A DNA stretch of 64,000 nucleotides, taken from positions 1-64,000 of the forward strand of contig JALOTP010000012.1 in assembly GCA_025457865.1 (NCBI GenBank), written 5' to 3'. The notes under the pieces are model-generated. The model did not search any database. It saw only the letters and a list, made by a program, of their open reading frames with translations, and was not told the origin of the DNA. A program made the translations under genes and the position numbers. This document shows, in pieces, positions 40,826 through 51,034 of this stretch; position 1 is the stretch's first letter, and the number at the start of each line of letters is the position of its first letter. The DNA is from Thermoplasmatota archaeon. GTDB taxonomy: Archaea > Thermoplasmatota > Penumbrarchaeia > Penumbrarchaeales > Penumbrarchaeaceae.

Positions 40826-42019
40826 TCACTTGGACATAGCCCTTTTAAAGAGCGGTATGGCAACGAAAAGAAGGACGGTCCCGAACCCGAAGAGGATGAC
40901 CACTTCGGTCAGAATGTCCTGGACCCCCGCTCCCAGCACTATGACTTTCCTCATGGCTTGTATGGCATAGGTAAGGGGGAGGGCTTTGGAAGCATACTGC
41001 ATGTACCAGGGCATCTGCTCTACAGGGAAGAATACCCCCGAAAGGAACATCATTGGGAACTGGAGCAGCATCATGAACATCTGAGCGGTCTCCTCGTCCG
41101 ATGCGATTGAGGTTATTGTGATGCCTACCCCGATGAAGCTGAAAATGCCAAGGAGCAGAAGGCCTATGACAAGCCATAGAGGACCGTTGACCGTGACCCC
41201 GAACAGGACTATCGCCAACAGGAGGACTATACCTCCCTGGGTCATACCTCGGACGCTCTGGGCCAATGTCTTGCCCATGATGATCGAGAACCTGCTCGTC
41301 GGAGCGGCAAGGATGCCGTCGAAAGTGCCCGTCTCCTTTTCGTGCGATATGGCCCTGGGCAGACCTTGCATAACGCTGAACATGACCAACAGCATCATTA
41401 TCCCTGGAGCCAGGAACTGGAAATAGCTGGGGTTCCCCGGGACGGTCCCTTTATTGCTGACCTTGAACGGTGTGACCAGCGCTGAAGATGCATTCTTGTC
41501 AAGACCGATCGTCCTATTGACCGTTGACGCAGCCTTCAAAGTGCCAGTCCTGGATATTGCACTGTCCAATGCTGCCATGACCTGCAATGATATCTGTGGC
41601 TTGGATTGGTCGTACAGGACGGTGACAGGTCCCTGTTTGCCCGAACCTATGTCCTTAGTGAAGTTGTGACCGATTATTACTGCCCCGCTCATCCTCCCCT
41701 TGGTGATCAGGTCCCGTGCCTCGCTCTCGGAACCCGTTGTCCTGAAATCGAAGTAACCCGACCTTTGTCCCATTTCTTCAAGGTCCACTATTAGGGCAAC
41801 GGATTCGTTCCCGTAGACACCATCGTTAATGTCCTGGTTCACCAGGGCGATGGGCATGTCCTTCAATGTGCTGCCAGTTGGAAAGATATACCCTGTGAGG
41901 ACCATCATGAAGAGAGGGAAGATGATGAGCATTACCAGGAGCATCCTGTTCCTTGAGAACTCGAGAAGGTCCTTCTGTGCTATCCAGATCGAGTGTTTCA
42001 ATAGATGGGCGATCTTCAT
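40826..42019 (-). CDS. ABC-2 type transporter permease
   Basis: N-terminal TM, large extracytoplasmic domain, five C-terminal TM, EKETGTFDGILAAPTSRFSIIMGK. Confidence 0.92.
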   Translation of the reverse strand: MKIAHLLKHSIWIAQKDLLEFSRNRMLLVMLIIFPLFMMVLTGYIFPTGSTLKDMPIALVNQDINDGVYGNESVALIVDLEEMGQRSGYFDFRTTGSESEARDLITKGRMSGAVIIGHNFTKDIGSGKQGPVTVLYDQSKPQISLQVMAALDSAISRTGTLKAASTVNRTIGLDKNASSALVTPFKVSNKGTVPGNPSYFQFLAPGIMMLLVMFSVMQGLPRAISHEKETGTFDGILAAPTSRFSIIMGKTLAQSVRGMTQGGIVLLLAIVLFGVTVNGPLWLVIGLLLLGIFSFIGVGITITSIASDEETAQMFMMLLQFPMMFLSGVFFPVEQMPWYMQYASKALPLTYAIQAMRKVIVLGAGVQDILTEVVILFGFGTVLLFVAIPLFKRAMSK

Positions 42020-42025
42020 CCGATA

Positions 42026-43063
42026 TCACCTCACCCTGCCGCTCCCGGACCTTCTCCAGGGCCCATGACCACCCTTCATGGGGACCTTGTCCTTCACCTC
42101 ATCGACCATGGACCTACCTGTGAAGTGGAGGAACACGTCCTCAAGGGATGGGCTGGAAACGGACGCGTTCCGCAATCTCAGGCCGTTCTCCCTCACTGCG
42201 CTCAGAACCTCTTCGAACGCATTTTCCCTTGAGACCATCACCTTTACCCGGTTCTCTGTCTGCGCAGCACTTAGGACGGATTCTGCCCTACTCAACCTGT
42301 CCGCAGCGTCGGGCGGAGGATCGAAAAGGTCAAGGTCCACGATGGTCCGCCCTTTCTCGGTTATCCTCCCCTTTAGCTCAGAGGGGGACCCGATGGCCGC
42401 GATCCTGCCCTTGTCGATAAGACCTATGCGGCCGCATAGGACATCTGCTTCGTTCATGATGTGGGTCGTCAGTACGATCGTCAGGCCGTCGGACCTGTTC
42501 AACCTCTGTATCAGCTTCCGTATCTCGGTCGTGCTCTGTGGGTCCAATCCGAGGGTCGGTTCGTCCATGAACACCACCCTGGGTTTTGACACAAGGGAAC
42601 GGACGACATTTATCCTCTGTCTCATCCCAGTTGAGAACTTGCCGATCTGTGTATCGGCCCATTTTGTCATGTTCACGATGGTCAAAAGTTCCTCGATGCG
42701 ATCATCAAGCGCCCTCCTGGGAACGTTATAGAGCCTGCCGAAGAGCCTGAGGTTCTCCCGAGGGGTCAACCTATCGTACATTATCATCTTCTCGGATACT
42801 ATACCGACCATCTCCCTGACCTTATGAGGGTCCCTAACGATATCATGACCTGCTACCGTTGCCGTGCCGGAAGTGGGCCTGGATAGTGTTGTTAGCATCC
42901 TTATTATGGTGGATTTTCCAGCGCCGTTAGGGCCCAATAGACCGAATATCTCCCCCTCATTGACACAGAAGTCCACACCATCCACGGCCGTGAAACCACC
43001 GAACTTCTTTGTCAGACCTTTCGTCTCGATATTGCAGGAATGGCCCGGGCTGGTCACTCTCAC
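42026..43063 (-). CDS. ABC-2 system ATP-binding protein
   Basis: GLLGPNGAGKSTIIRMLTTL, FSTGMRQRINVVRSLVSKPRVVFMDEPTLGLDPQS. Confidence 0.95.
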   Translation of the reverse strand: MRVTSPGHSCNIETKGLTKKFGGFTAVDGVDFCVNEGEIFGLLGPNGAGKSTIIRMLTTLSRPTSGTATVAGHDIVRDPHKVREMVGIVSEKMIMYDRLTPRENLRLFGRLYNVPRRALDDRIEELLTIVNMTKWADTQIGKFSTGMRQRINVVRSLVSKPRVVFMDEPTLGLDPQSTTEIRKLIQRLNRSDGLTIVLTTHIMNEADVLCGRIGLIDKGRIAAIGSPSELKGRITEKGRTIVDLDLFDPPPDAADRLSRAESVLSAAQTENRVKVMVSRENAFEEVLSAVRENGLRLRNASVSSPSLEDVFLHFTGRSMVDEVKDKVPMKGGHGPWRRSGSGRVR

Positions 43064-43338
43064 CCCCCCCTTGTCCTAGAACTTTTCATTCCCTGCTTTT
43101 TTTCAGACCTCTTGAGGAGGTACTTGACCCGCTTGCCCGTCGCCTCCATATCCTCCAGGACCCCGGCCAAAGATGAGGCTTTGAATAGGACCATCGAAGG
43201 GCCCCCCATCCCATATCTTGACATGACGATGAGCGTGTCACCGGGTTTTATATCACATTCTTTCCTGATGTTGACAGGTAGGACTATCTGTCCCCTGGAA
43301 CCGACCGTCGCACTACCTATTATGACGTTCTCGGGCAT
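43060..43338 (-). CDS. SpoVT/AbrB-domain transcriptional regulator
   Basis: GSATVGSRGQIVLPVNIRKECDIKPGDTLIVMSR. Confidence 0.88.
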   Translation of the reverse strand: MPENVIIGSATVGSRGQIVLPVNIRKECDIKPGDTLIVMSRYGMGGPSMVLFKASSLAGVLEDMEATGKRVKYLLKRSEKKQGMKSSRTRGG

Positions 43339-43370
43339 GAAGGCACCTATGTGCGGTAAGGTCGGTCACT

Positions 43371-43397
43371 ATTTATGCATTATCATACTTATCATAC
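43371..43397 (-). promoter_or_regulatory. TATA-like box plus tandem 9-bp repeats upstream of the AbrB gene
   Basis: Minus strand GTATGATAA-GTATGATAA followed by TGCATAAATAG, about 35-60 nt before the start codon. Confidence 0.4.
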
Positions 43398-43522
43398 ATT
43401 TCATATTTTCATTTTTTAAGGGTCGATCCACGAGCGTCCACATATGCGAAGGTCAAAGCCCCAACTTTGGTAGGGCCTGATATGGGATGAAGTGGGACAG
43501 GACGAGCCTGGGATAGGGTTCG

Positions 43523-44851
43523 TTAAAGGACCATGGTCGGATAATTGCCCTTCACGAAGTACATCAGACTGTGTCCGTTCTCCGGACCGATGTAATACTG
43601 GTAGGCTATGTTCAGGGCCAGGTCCGGTGTGATGACTATCTCGAAGAAATCGTGGAGCGCATGGAGGTCCTCTCCCACGTACGTGGGGGTGGGGTCGGCC
43701 TTGGTGAAATTGATGGAAGGGGTCTGTGATGCACCGAACGGGTCCATACCTCCATAGACGTACCATTCGCTCTCGGGAGATATTGGTAAGCCATCTGAAG
43801 CATAGAAGGCCACTGCAACGGAGCCGTCGGGACCGGCATTTATAGTAGGATAATCGAAGAACGCCTGGAATGGTGTCATGTTCCAGGTCTCCCAGGTCCT
43901 GCCGGCATCCAGGCTCCTCCCGATGAAAAGGCTAGTTCCGTTCTCCACGCCGTTGGTGGCATCGTTCCAGAGGACCCAAACGATACCATCGCCATAGGTG
44001 GATACCACAGGGTACTCTCTTCCGGGACCATCCCTGTGGCCTATGAGCACGGGATCGTCCCAGTTCCAGGACCTGCCGCCGTCGTCGCTGACGTACATCA
44101 ATATGTCGGCCGCGGCCCCGACCTCGCTCTCCGATACTATGTAGACATGGTCCCCGTTCCGGTCTGCATCTATATGGGCCCACCCGTTCCCCGGGACGGG
44201 TTCTCCGGCCGTCCAGGTCCTGCCCCCGTTCCCGGACCGGTAATACCAGTACCTTCCACCATTGACCTCGACAGCATTGTTGCCAAGATAATGGAGGACA
44301 CCGGAGGCCTGGGCCGATATCCAAGGCCGGTCATCAAGACCCGTTGTCTTCTGGACCCTCACGGAGTATTGATAATTTCCCTGGTCCGCCCAGACATGGA
44401 TGTGGTTGTCCAAAAGGTATGTGTCAACGAAATAGACATAATCCCTTCCATCTATGGCGATATCCCCTTCGTCACCCAGGTATGTCTTCCAGAGGTCGCC
44501 CCTGAGCCTTGGTTGGGACGGGGAGTCCCATGTGGCCCCCCCATCGGTGCTTACGAAGAACCAGGAAGCGGGATAGTCCCAAGAGCTCTTGTCGTCGAGG
44601 TTCTTGTGGGCGGTGTAGAAGAGGGCACCGGTCGAGTCGGATGCAATACCGGGTTCGTAACCTTGCTTGTTGAAAGCATAGGGTTCTCCGAACTGGACAG
44701 CGACAGGCTCGGGAAGGGGCGTTTCATCCTTCCCGTCACCTGCGGGGGTCGGGCCGCTCGAGACCGCGGTGATGAGGATGATGATCACGACTATAGCTAC
44801 CACGGCTCCGGCGATCGATATGCCCAGGACGCCCTTTCTCTTCATGGCCAT
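43523..44851 (-). CDS. Membrane-anchored BNR/Asp-box (sialidase-fold) protein
   Basis: Asp boxes STDGGATWDSP, SGNGGRTWTAG, SDDGGRSWNWD, SLDAGRTWETW; N-terminal TM anchor. Confidence 0.8.
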   Translation of the reverse strand: MAMKRKGVLGISIAGAVVAIVVIIILITAVSSGPTPAGDGKDETPLPEPVAVQFGEPYAFNKQGYEPGIASDSTGALFYTAHKNLDDKSSWDYPASWFFVSTDGGATWDSPSQPRLRGDLWKTYLGDEGDIAIDGRDYVYFVDTYLLDNHIHVWADQGNYQYSVRVQKTTGLDDRPWISAQASGVLHYLGNNAVEVNGGRYWYYRSGNGGRTWTAGEPVPGNGWAHIDADRNGDHVYIVSESEVGAAADILMYVSDDGGRSWNWDDPVLIGHRDGPGREYPVVSTYGDGIVWVLWNDATNGVENGTSLFIGRSLDAGRTWETWNMTPFQAFFDYPTINAGPDGSVAVAFYASDGLPISPESEWYVYGGMDPFGASQTPSINFTKADPTPTYVGEDLHALHDFFEIVITPDLALNIAYQYYIGPENGHSLMYFVKGNYPTMVL

Positions 44852-44907
44852 CCTACCTTGATGGTCTCGTGGACTTATAAAGATAGCACTGCTCCCTTTG
44901 ACCTATG

Positions 44908-45726
44908 TTAGTCCCAGTATCTCCCGGACCCTGTCATCATCTGCTTGTAGATGGCGAGCGGCCATTGGCCTTCTTTGCCGCCCTTCGTTTTGGGCATCTC
45001 CTCCGAATAGATGAAGCAGCTCCGCAGTATCCCCAGAAAGAACACTCTCCTCTTGGGAACGAAGATGTTCCGTTTGTTGATGTAGCCGTTCTGGTCTATC
45101 ATCAGCACCGGGCTGCCGCTCGAGCCGGGGAATATGGACCCGTCGAGGAGGAACATGGATTTCCCGTTAAAGTCAATGGAGAACGGGGTCGCTGTCGTCC
45201 CTTTCCTTACGACCGGTAGATAGTTCACCTTATCATGGACATCGTTCGGATAGCCTATGAAATAGACGTCCTCAAGGGCATCTATCATCGTTCTTCTCTG
45301 CCTCATTGTCGGTACCAGGTCCTTGGTGAGGGCCTGGACGTAGGTCCTGTCCCTGTTCTTCCTCAGGAAATCGTAGATGAAGGAGACCGGCATGATCGCG
45401 AGGTCGATGTCGTCAGGATGGTGATGCCACCCTTTCCAGACGTCTTTGACCTTGAGGCTCACCTTGCCTTGAGGGTCGGGGAGGTCCCCGATCCTTGAGT
45501 GCAATGTCAGTGTACCCTCGTTCAGTTCGTTCACCACATGGCTGTTGGACACCAGGAAGAGGTGGTCGACGCCTGCGAAGCGATGGTTGTAGAAGAACGC
45601 TGTCCCGCTGACCTTGTCCCCGTCCTCGCTGATGCCGCTCATCCGGACAGTGATGTAGAAGAGCCTTTCGAGCAATGAGGGACCTTTGATCATCTTCCCA
45701 TATCTCCCCGTCCCATCATGACCCAC
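44908..45726 (-). CDS. Trypsin-like serine protease, probably cytoplasmic
   Basis: LVSNSHVVNE (His), DDIDLAIM (Asp), PGSSGSPVLM (Ser); no obvious signal peptide. Confidence 0.8.
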   Translation of the reverse strand: MGHDGTGRYGKMIKGPSLLERLFYITVRMSGISEDGDKVSGTAFFYNHRFAGVDHLFLVSNSHVVNELNEGTLTLHSRIGDLPDPQGKVSLKVKDVWKGWHHHPDDIDLAIMPVSFIYDFLRKNRDRTYVQALTKDLVPTMRQRRTMIDALEDVYFIGYPNDVHDKVNYLPVVRKGTTATPFSIDFNGKSMFLLDGSIFPGSSGSPVLMIDQNGYINKRNIFVPKRRVFFLGILRSCFIYSEEMPKTKGGKEGQWPLAIYKQMMTGSGRYWD

Positions 45727-45932
45727 TTTTATGTAAATAATACTGCCCGCTCCGAACAGCTTGGACCGATAAAAGAGGTTGTATTCGGACCGCTAGGTTG
45801 CGGGCGGAGGGATAGGTCAGGGACTGTGGGGATGATGACCGGAAAAATGTTGACAATTACCCCCGCCTGTCCGACATTTAAATATATTATTAGGAGCAAT
45901 CCCATTTTGTCTGTTACGTGGGGGAACTAAAC

Positions 45933-46430
45933 ATGAGGGTAATGACGATAGTAATAACAATGACATTTGTGTGTCTCGCACTAGCTGGAATGTTGAGCAT
46001 CGAGGGCGAAGGGGCTAGGACGTGGGAGAGCAAGCACATCTATTCCGGCCAGTGGTTGTTTTTCGAGGTCGGAAATCTGGACAAGGGTGTGGAGATAGAA
46101 TACGGTGTAAAGGTCACCACCCCGGACGAGTCCGTGAACCTGGCGTTCATGGATTCGACCAACTACGCGGCCTTCTCTTCCAGCGTAGGAGAGACCTTCG
46201 TGGGCCAGGACGTCCAGTACCAGGTCAGGAGCAGGGAGGCCAAATGGACGACCCCGTACCAGCAGCAGTGGTATTTCGTAGCGATATCCGATAGCGGGTA
46301 CGAGATCGACATCGATTATTATGTCGAGGCCAAGGAGGACTCGACAGATGTCGCCTGCCTTGGCAGTATATTCGCGGGGGTTTTGATCCTCCTCGCAGTA
46401 ACCGTAGCGGTCTCCTACCTGAGAAAGTAG
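45933..46430 (+). CDS. Small secreted single-span protein with a beta-rich ectodomain
   Basis: Signal MRVMTIVITMTFVCLALAGMLS, about 110-residue beta-rich region, C-terminal TM, SYLRK tail. Longer ORF begins at 45918. Confidence 0.65.
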   Translation: MRVMTIVITMTFVCLALAGMLSIEGEGARTWESKHIYSGQWLFFEVGNLDKGVEIEYGVKVTTPDESVNLAFMDSTNYAAFSSSVGETFVGQDVQYQVRSREAKWTTPYQQQWYFVAISDSGYEIDIDYYVEAKEDSTDVACLGSIFAGVLILLAVTVAVSYLRK

Positions 46431-46493
46431 GTTTCGGTTCATTGTTCTGATATTTTAGCGCTAAGTACGTGGGATAATGGGGGTTCGAGAGAT

Positions 46494-48386
46494 ATGCGCG
46501 GAGTAGATAAGGGAGATGCGGTTAGAATTGGATTGGTATTCCTGCTGGTATCTGTCCTGATCACCTCTGGATGCATCCAGGAAGAGAAGGACGATGGGGA
46601 CAAGAATAAAGGTGGAGGGGGTCAGACCGGGGGGGCGGACACGGACAAGGATGGGGTACTCGATGCCACTGATGCTTTCCCTAGCGACCCTGCCGCATCG
46701 GTCGACACCGATGGCGACGGACTGCCGAACCAGTGGAACCCCGGCCAATCGCAATCGAACTCTACGACCGGCCTGACGATAGACCCCTACCCCAACGATC
46801 CGAACAACGGGGCGGGTGATGACGATGATGATAATAATACAAACAACAACACCTCCGGGGACACTTGGACGTTCATGGTCTATATGAGCGATTGCGACCT
46901 GGAGTACTTCGCTCTACTAGATTTCAACGAGATGGAATCCATAGGCAGCGGGGACAAGTACAATATCGTCGTACAATTGGACAGATGGGAGAGCGACTCC
47001 GAAAGGGATGACCGGTCGAACGGGGACTGGCGGACGGCTAAGAGGTTCCTGGTGAAAAAGGACGCGAACGCCGAGCTCATAAGCTCGCCGGCGATTTCGG
47101 ACCAGGGGGAGATAAACTGCGGGGACCCAGCACAGCTGGTTAGCTTCGTTAAATGGGCTATGACGACCTATCCCGCGGAGCATTACTTCCTTGACCTCTG
47201 GGACCATGGTGACGGTATCGAGGGCGTCTGCTGGGACCAGTCGACCCCGGGTAACGACCAACTAACGATCAAAGAGCTGGGGTCCGCATTGTCACAGATC
47301 ACGAACAACGGGGCCAAGAAGCTCGACATCATTGGGTTCGATGCGTGCCTGATGTCGACCATAGAGGTCGCCTACGAAATGGCGCCGTATTCCAAATACA
47401 TGATAGCCTCCGAGATAACCGAACCAGGCTCGGGCTGGGATTACTCCTTCCTTTCCGCGCTCGCCACGGACCCGACCATAGGCGCGGTCCCGCTCGGTAA
47501 GAAGATAGTTGACACCTTCGTGGCACAGAGGACCGAGAACCCTGCGCAGTCCCATACTTTGAGCCTCCTGGACCAATCCAAGGTCGGAGGTGTGAAGTCA
47601 AACCTGGACCAGTTCACGGCCGCGGTCAAGAATGCAAGCGGGACAGAGCTGTCGGTCATGAAGCAGGCCAGAGAGAGCGCTCAGCCGATAAAGAAAGGGT
47701 CTTCTTCCAACATGGTGGACATATACGATTACCTGACCAAGGCAAAGACACTTTCCGGGAACGGTAATGTCCAGACAGGTGCGCAGAAGGTCATCGATTC
47801 GCTCGGCGGCTTCGTCCTCCACTTCCTGAAGTTCAGCGGGACCAATGACCTCAACGTTGACAATGCGCATGGATTGAGCATATACGCCCCAGAGTTCGGT
47901 CTGGCCCAGCAGGACGAGTACGCCGACACATCGTTCGAGGACGATTCGAGCTGGGACGAGCTCCTGGACGATTACTACAGCGAGTTCCAGGTGGACCAGG
48001 TCATATATTTCGTCCCGGCGACATTGATGTACATGACGACCGACGGGGACCTGGACGGTGACCAAGATTCGCTCTGGGTACAGTTCGAGATCAACTCCCG
48101 GGAGGACTACGTCTACGGATACCTCTCTATTGATGTCTATGACGCCCTGGGATATCTCATAGACTACCTCGAGTATAACTTCGTCATAAGCACATACGAG
48201 ACGATCTCCGTAGAACTGGGGGAGCTCGGGTTCGCACTGGAAGAGACCGACGGGGAGCCAGGGTATTACCAGATGGTCATCTACATGTGCCTTGGCGACC
48301 AGTTCGATATAGACTACATCCAGGACTATGCAGAGACCGACCTTGTTTGGCTCGAATACTATGAGGGTGGCGGTGGGGGCGGATAG
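46494..48386 (+). CDS. Clostripain-like (peptidase C11) lipoprotein
   Basis: Lipobox VLITSGCIQEE, TSP3-like DTDKDGVLDATDAFPSDP, WTFMVYMSDCDLEYFALLDFNEME, LDLWDHGDG, IGFDACLMSTIEVAYEM. Confidence 0.88.
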   Translation: MRGVDKGDAVRIGLVFLLVSVLITSGCIQEEKDDGDKNKGGGGQTGGADTDKDGVLDATDAFPSDPAASVDTDGDGLPNQWNPGQSQSNSTTGLTIDPYPNDPNNGAGDDDDDNNTNNNTSGDTWTFMVYMSDCDLEYFALLDFNEMESIGSGDKYNIVVQLDRWESDSERDDRSNGDWRTAKRFLVKKDANAELISSPAISDQGEINCGDPAQLVSFVKWAMTTYPAEHYFLDLWDHGDGIEGVCWDQSTPGNDQLTIKELGSALSQITNNGAKKLDIIGFDACLMSTIEVAYEMAPYSKYMIASEITEPGSGWDYSFLSALATDPTIGAVPLGKKIVDTFVAQRTENPAQSHTLSLLDQSKVGGVKSNLDQFTAAVKNASGTELSVMKQARESAQPIKKGSSSNMVDIYDYLTKAKTLSGNGNVQTGAQKVIDSLGGFVLHFLKFSGTNDLNVDNAHGLSIYAPEFGLAQQDEYADTSFEDDSSWDELLDDYYSEFQVDQVIYFVPATLMYMTTDGDLDGDQDSLWVQFEINSREDYVYGYLSIDVYDALGYLIDYLEYNFVISTYETISVELGELGFALEETDGEPGYYQMVIYMCLGDQFDIDYIQDYAETDLVWLEYYEGGGGGG

Positions 48387-48609
48387 GTAATATCGAGAAG
48401 TGATAGGATATTTTTTTTTGTCCCGGTCCACTGATAGCCATTAGGAGCGATCGTTCGCCCATACCGACACCTTATTAAGGTCACTGTTCAATCTATATCA
48501 ATAGGATGGGGGTGTTGGTCTGAAGGATGTTGGAAAAGGGAAAATACAAACCAGACAGGAACGGATAGAGAACGCCTCAGAGCTTTTCCTCAAAGCCTTT
48601 GACAGGGTC

Positions 48610-49968
48610 ATGAAGATGCGCTCTGTCGAGGAAGACCTTGACCGGGCGGCGAACAGTCTCCTTGAACTTGGTGTGCAGCCTTTTCATCTGATACGACCTG
48701 TGAGGTCGTTCTGCGAACCTCTGGAGATAGAAGGCGATATATCGGATCGGATCGGGTCCCGGCTCTCCCTGATGAGGAAGGTAGGAAGCGGGAACCCTCT
48801 TTTCGAGGAAGAGTTCGCAAGAGCGCTCATTTTGGGGGGGATGGGCGACCCTCTTTCGAACCCTGCGATCCCCGGGTGCAGGGTTATCAGGGACCGCGAG
48901 ACACTGATGAGGATGGCATCGCTCGCTAGAGCCATCAGGGCTCGATCATATGGGACTGGTGATGGTAATGATGCTTTTTTCAGGGAGGACTTCCTCTTCA
49001 ATGCATTTGTTCGTTCGATGGTCAAGGGTGGGATGGGAGGCCCTTCCATATCAGAAAGTGCTGATATGATGTACCGCCCCGGCTTCCAAGCTGCACCCAT
49101 CAGTACGAACTGGTCATACTGGTTCGACTGGCTATATTTCCTGATGGACCATCCGACCGGGGAGGGGTTCCATGAACCTCCACAATGTATGAACTGCGGT
49201 AGATGCCTGGACGATCTGGGGGTCCAAGAATGTCCCGGTTGCGGGGAGGACCCATGGCAGTGGTGGTTCCAGTGGTTCTACGCAAGGCATGCACCGGAGG
49301 ATATGACGGAGAGGTCCTGGGACATGTTCCAGCTCCATACCTATACGGATGGCAGGGTATTCCACCCCAGGACCGAAGGGTGGATATCGTCCCTGACCCA
49401 CATACCAGTTCAAGAGGAGGGGCGGTTCAGGCTGGATGTCGTATCCAGGGCGGTTGTGATAGCACCCCTCTTGTGGGCACCGCCGGGGGGGATAGTGGAC
49501 CTTGACATCTGGCACTCGGTGGGGTTCGGTCCCTATCCCGCCACATCCATCAGGCACCCTTCCTATAACGATGCCAACGGGATCCCGGTGGAGTTCGCCC
49601 ATAGGAGCCCGTTCGAGAAGCTGATCATGAGAGGAACGCTGGATGCTCGCAGCGGGGAGCATAGCCTCGATATTATGGAAGGAGCTATAAGATACGATGC
49701 GACCGACCCTGTCGGACCCGGACGTTCTAAGGTCACCATAGGATCCTCCACCATCGATACCGGGGAGATGAGAGATGGGAAGGCTCGGTGGAACGCTCTG
49801 ACCCCTGTTGTCGAGGGGCCGGGTGTGTTCATAGTGAGGGAGGAGGTCACCTACATCCTGGAGGACCCCTTGGCATCGGGATACAGGTCGATATTGCCAA
49901 TTTATACAGGACAACCTGGTGGATGGTTCGAACCATTGTCTTATAGGGTGGTAGAGGCCGATCGATGA
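48610..49968 (+). CDS. Uncharacterised protein with internal zinc ribbon
   Basis: QCMNCGRCLDDLGVQECPGCGEDPW; the in-frame region stays open about 100 nt upstream of this ATG. Confidence 0.65.
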   Translation: MKMRSVEEDLDRAANSLLELGVQPFHLIRPVRSFCEPLEIEGDISDRIGSRLSLMRKVGSGNPLFEEEFARALILGGMGDPLSNPAIPGCRVIRDRETLMRMASLARAIRARSYGTGDGNDAFFREDFLFNAFVRSMVKGGMGGPSISESADMMYRPGFQAAPISTNWSYWFDWLYFLMDHPTGEGFHEPPQCMNCGRCLDDLGVQECPGCGEDPWQWWFQWFYARHAPEDMTERSWDMFQLHTYTDGRVFHPRTEGWISSLTHIPVQEEGRFRLDVVSRAVVIAPLLWAPPGGIVDLDIWHSVGFGPYPATSIRHPSYNDANGIPVEFAHRSPFEKLIMRGTLDARSGEHSLDIMEGAIRYDATDPVGPGRSKVTIGSSTIDTGEMRDGKARWNALTPVVEGPGVFIVREEVTYILEDPLASGYRSILPIYTGQPGGWFEPLSYRVVEADR

Positions 49969-49978
49969 GGAAGGATCA

Positions 49979-51034
49979 CTAACGCTCCCTTTTGTACCTC
50001 TGATAGTGTCTGATGTCCTTCTTCAAGCTTCTCCATCTAGCCTTTTCAGCCGACGCCGCGGACATGTCTGCCCTCATCCTGGTATGATGCAGCTCCCTCT
50101 TCATCTTCTGGTAGCTCTCGTACCTCTCCCTTGAAAGCTCCCCGTTCTCCAACGCGTTGAGAATTGCGCAGTCAGGTTCTGTAAGGTGCTGACAGTCCTT
50201 GAACCTGCAGTTCTCTGAGAGCCCCTGGATGTCCGCGAACGCATTGTCTATGTCCTCGTCCTCTGCCCAGAGCTGGAGCTCCCTGATACCAGGATTGTCG
50301 ATGATCAATGCCCCCGACCTGAGGAGGTACAGCTCCCTTGATGTGGTTGTGTGCCTGCCCTTGTCCATATTTCCGACGGAAGAGGTCCTGATCCTCTCCT
50401 CTCCAAGGAGCCTATTGATCAACGTTGATTTGCCGGAGCCCGAGGACCCGAGAAGGCAGATCGTCCTGCCCGGGACCAGAGATTTCTCGACCTCTTCCAC
50501 CCCGGTTCCGTTCAATGCGCTCATCATCAGGACCGGTATGTTCCCTGCGATATCGAGGACCGCGCTCATCATAGCGTCCGGGTCCTCAGCGATATCGCAT
50601 TTGTTGAGGAGGACCAACCCTTCTGCCCCTGATGAGGAGATCATCACAAGGTAGCGTTCCAGCCTCCTCAGGTTGAAATCGCCGTCCATTCCCATCATGA
50701 CGAAGATGGTGTCTATGTTGGCGGCCACAAGCTGTTCGGAGGTCGCCTTTCCCGGAGCCTTCCTGGATATCCTGGTCCTTCTGGGGAGGACCATGACGAT
50801 GGAAATGGTGCCCTGGACCTCCTTCAATACGACCCAATCGCCCACGACCGGAGGTCCTTCAGGCCGGGTCCTCAGTTTGCCGGAATTGTTGGGTATGCGC
50901 TCTCCCTTTTCTGTCATCACGTGGGACCGCTTGCCGTCGGAACTGAGGACCCTTCCCAGGAAAGTATCTTCTAAAGAAAGAGATGAATAGTGTTGATGTG
51001 TGTTCTCATCCAGACCGAACGAACCGAGGAACAT
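49979..51034 (-). CDS. rsgA: RsgA/YjeQ-like circularly permuted GTPase
   Basis: NKCD (G4) precedes LLGSSGSGKSTLINRLLG (G1) and DNPGIREL (G3); zinc motif CRFKDCQHLTEPDCAI. Start taken at MFLGSFGLDE; ORF extends to 51067. Confidence 0.9.
   Translation of the reverse strand: MFLGSFGLDENTHQHYSSLSLEDTFLGRVLSSDGKRSHVMTEKGERIPNNSGKLRTRPEGPPVVGDWVVLKEVQGTISIVMVLPRRTRISRKAPGKATSEQLVAANIDTIFVMMGMDGDFNLRRLERYLVMISSSGAEGLVLLNKCDIAEDPDAMMSAVLDIAGNIPVLMMSALNGTGVEEVEKSLVPGRTICLLGSSGSGKSTLINRLLGEERIRTSSVGNMDKGRHTTTSRELYLLRSGALIIDNPGIRELQLWAEDEDIDNAFADIQGLSENCRFKDCQHLTEPDCAILNALENGELSRERYESYQKMKRELHHTRMRADMSAASAEKARWRSLKKDIRHYQRYKRER

Noticed and set aside
48405-48425. T-rich run after the clostripain gene as a hairpin terminator
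   Set aside because: No convincing stem precedes it; at most a plain U-tract terminator.
47598-48431. 277-aa minus-strand ORF opposite the clostripain gene
   Set aside because: Fully antisense to a well-supported CDS; composition looks like a shadow frame and no domain motifs are visible.
49132-49914. 260-aa minus-strand ORF
   Set aside because: Antisense shadow of the 48610-49968 gene, His/Pro/Gly-rich with no family motif.
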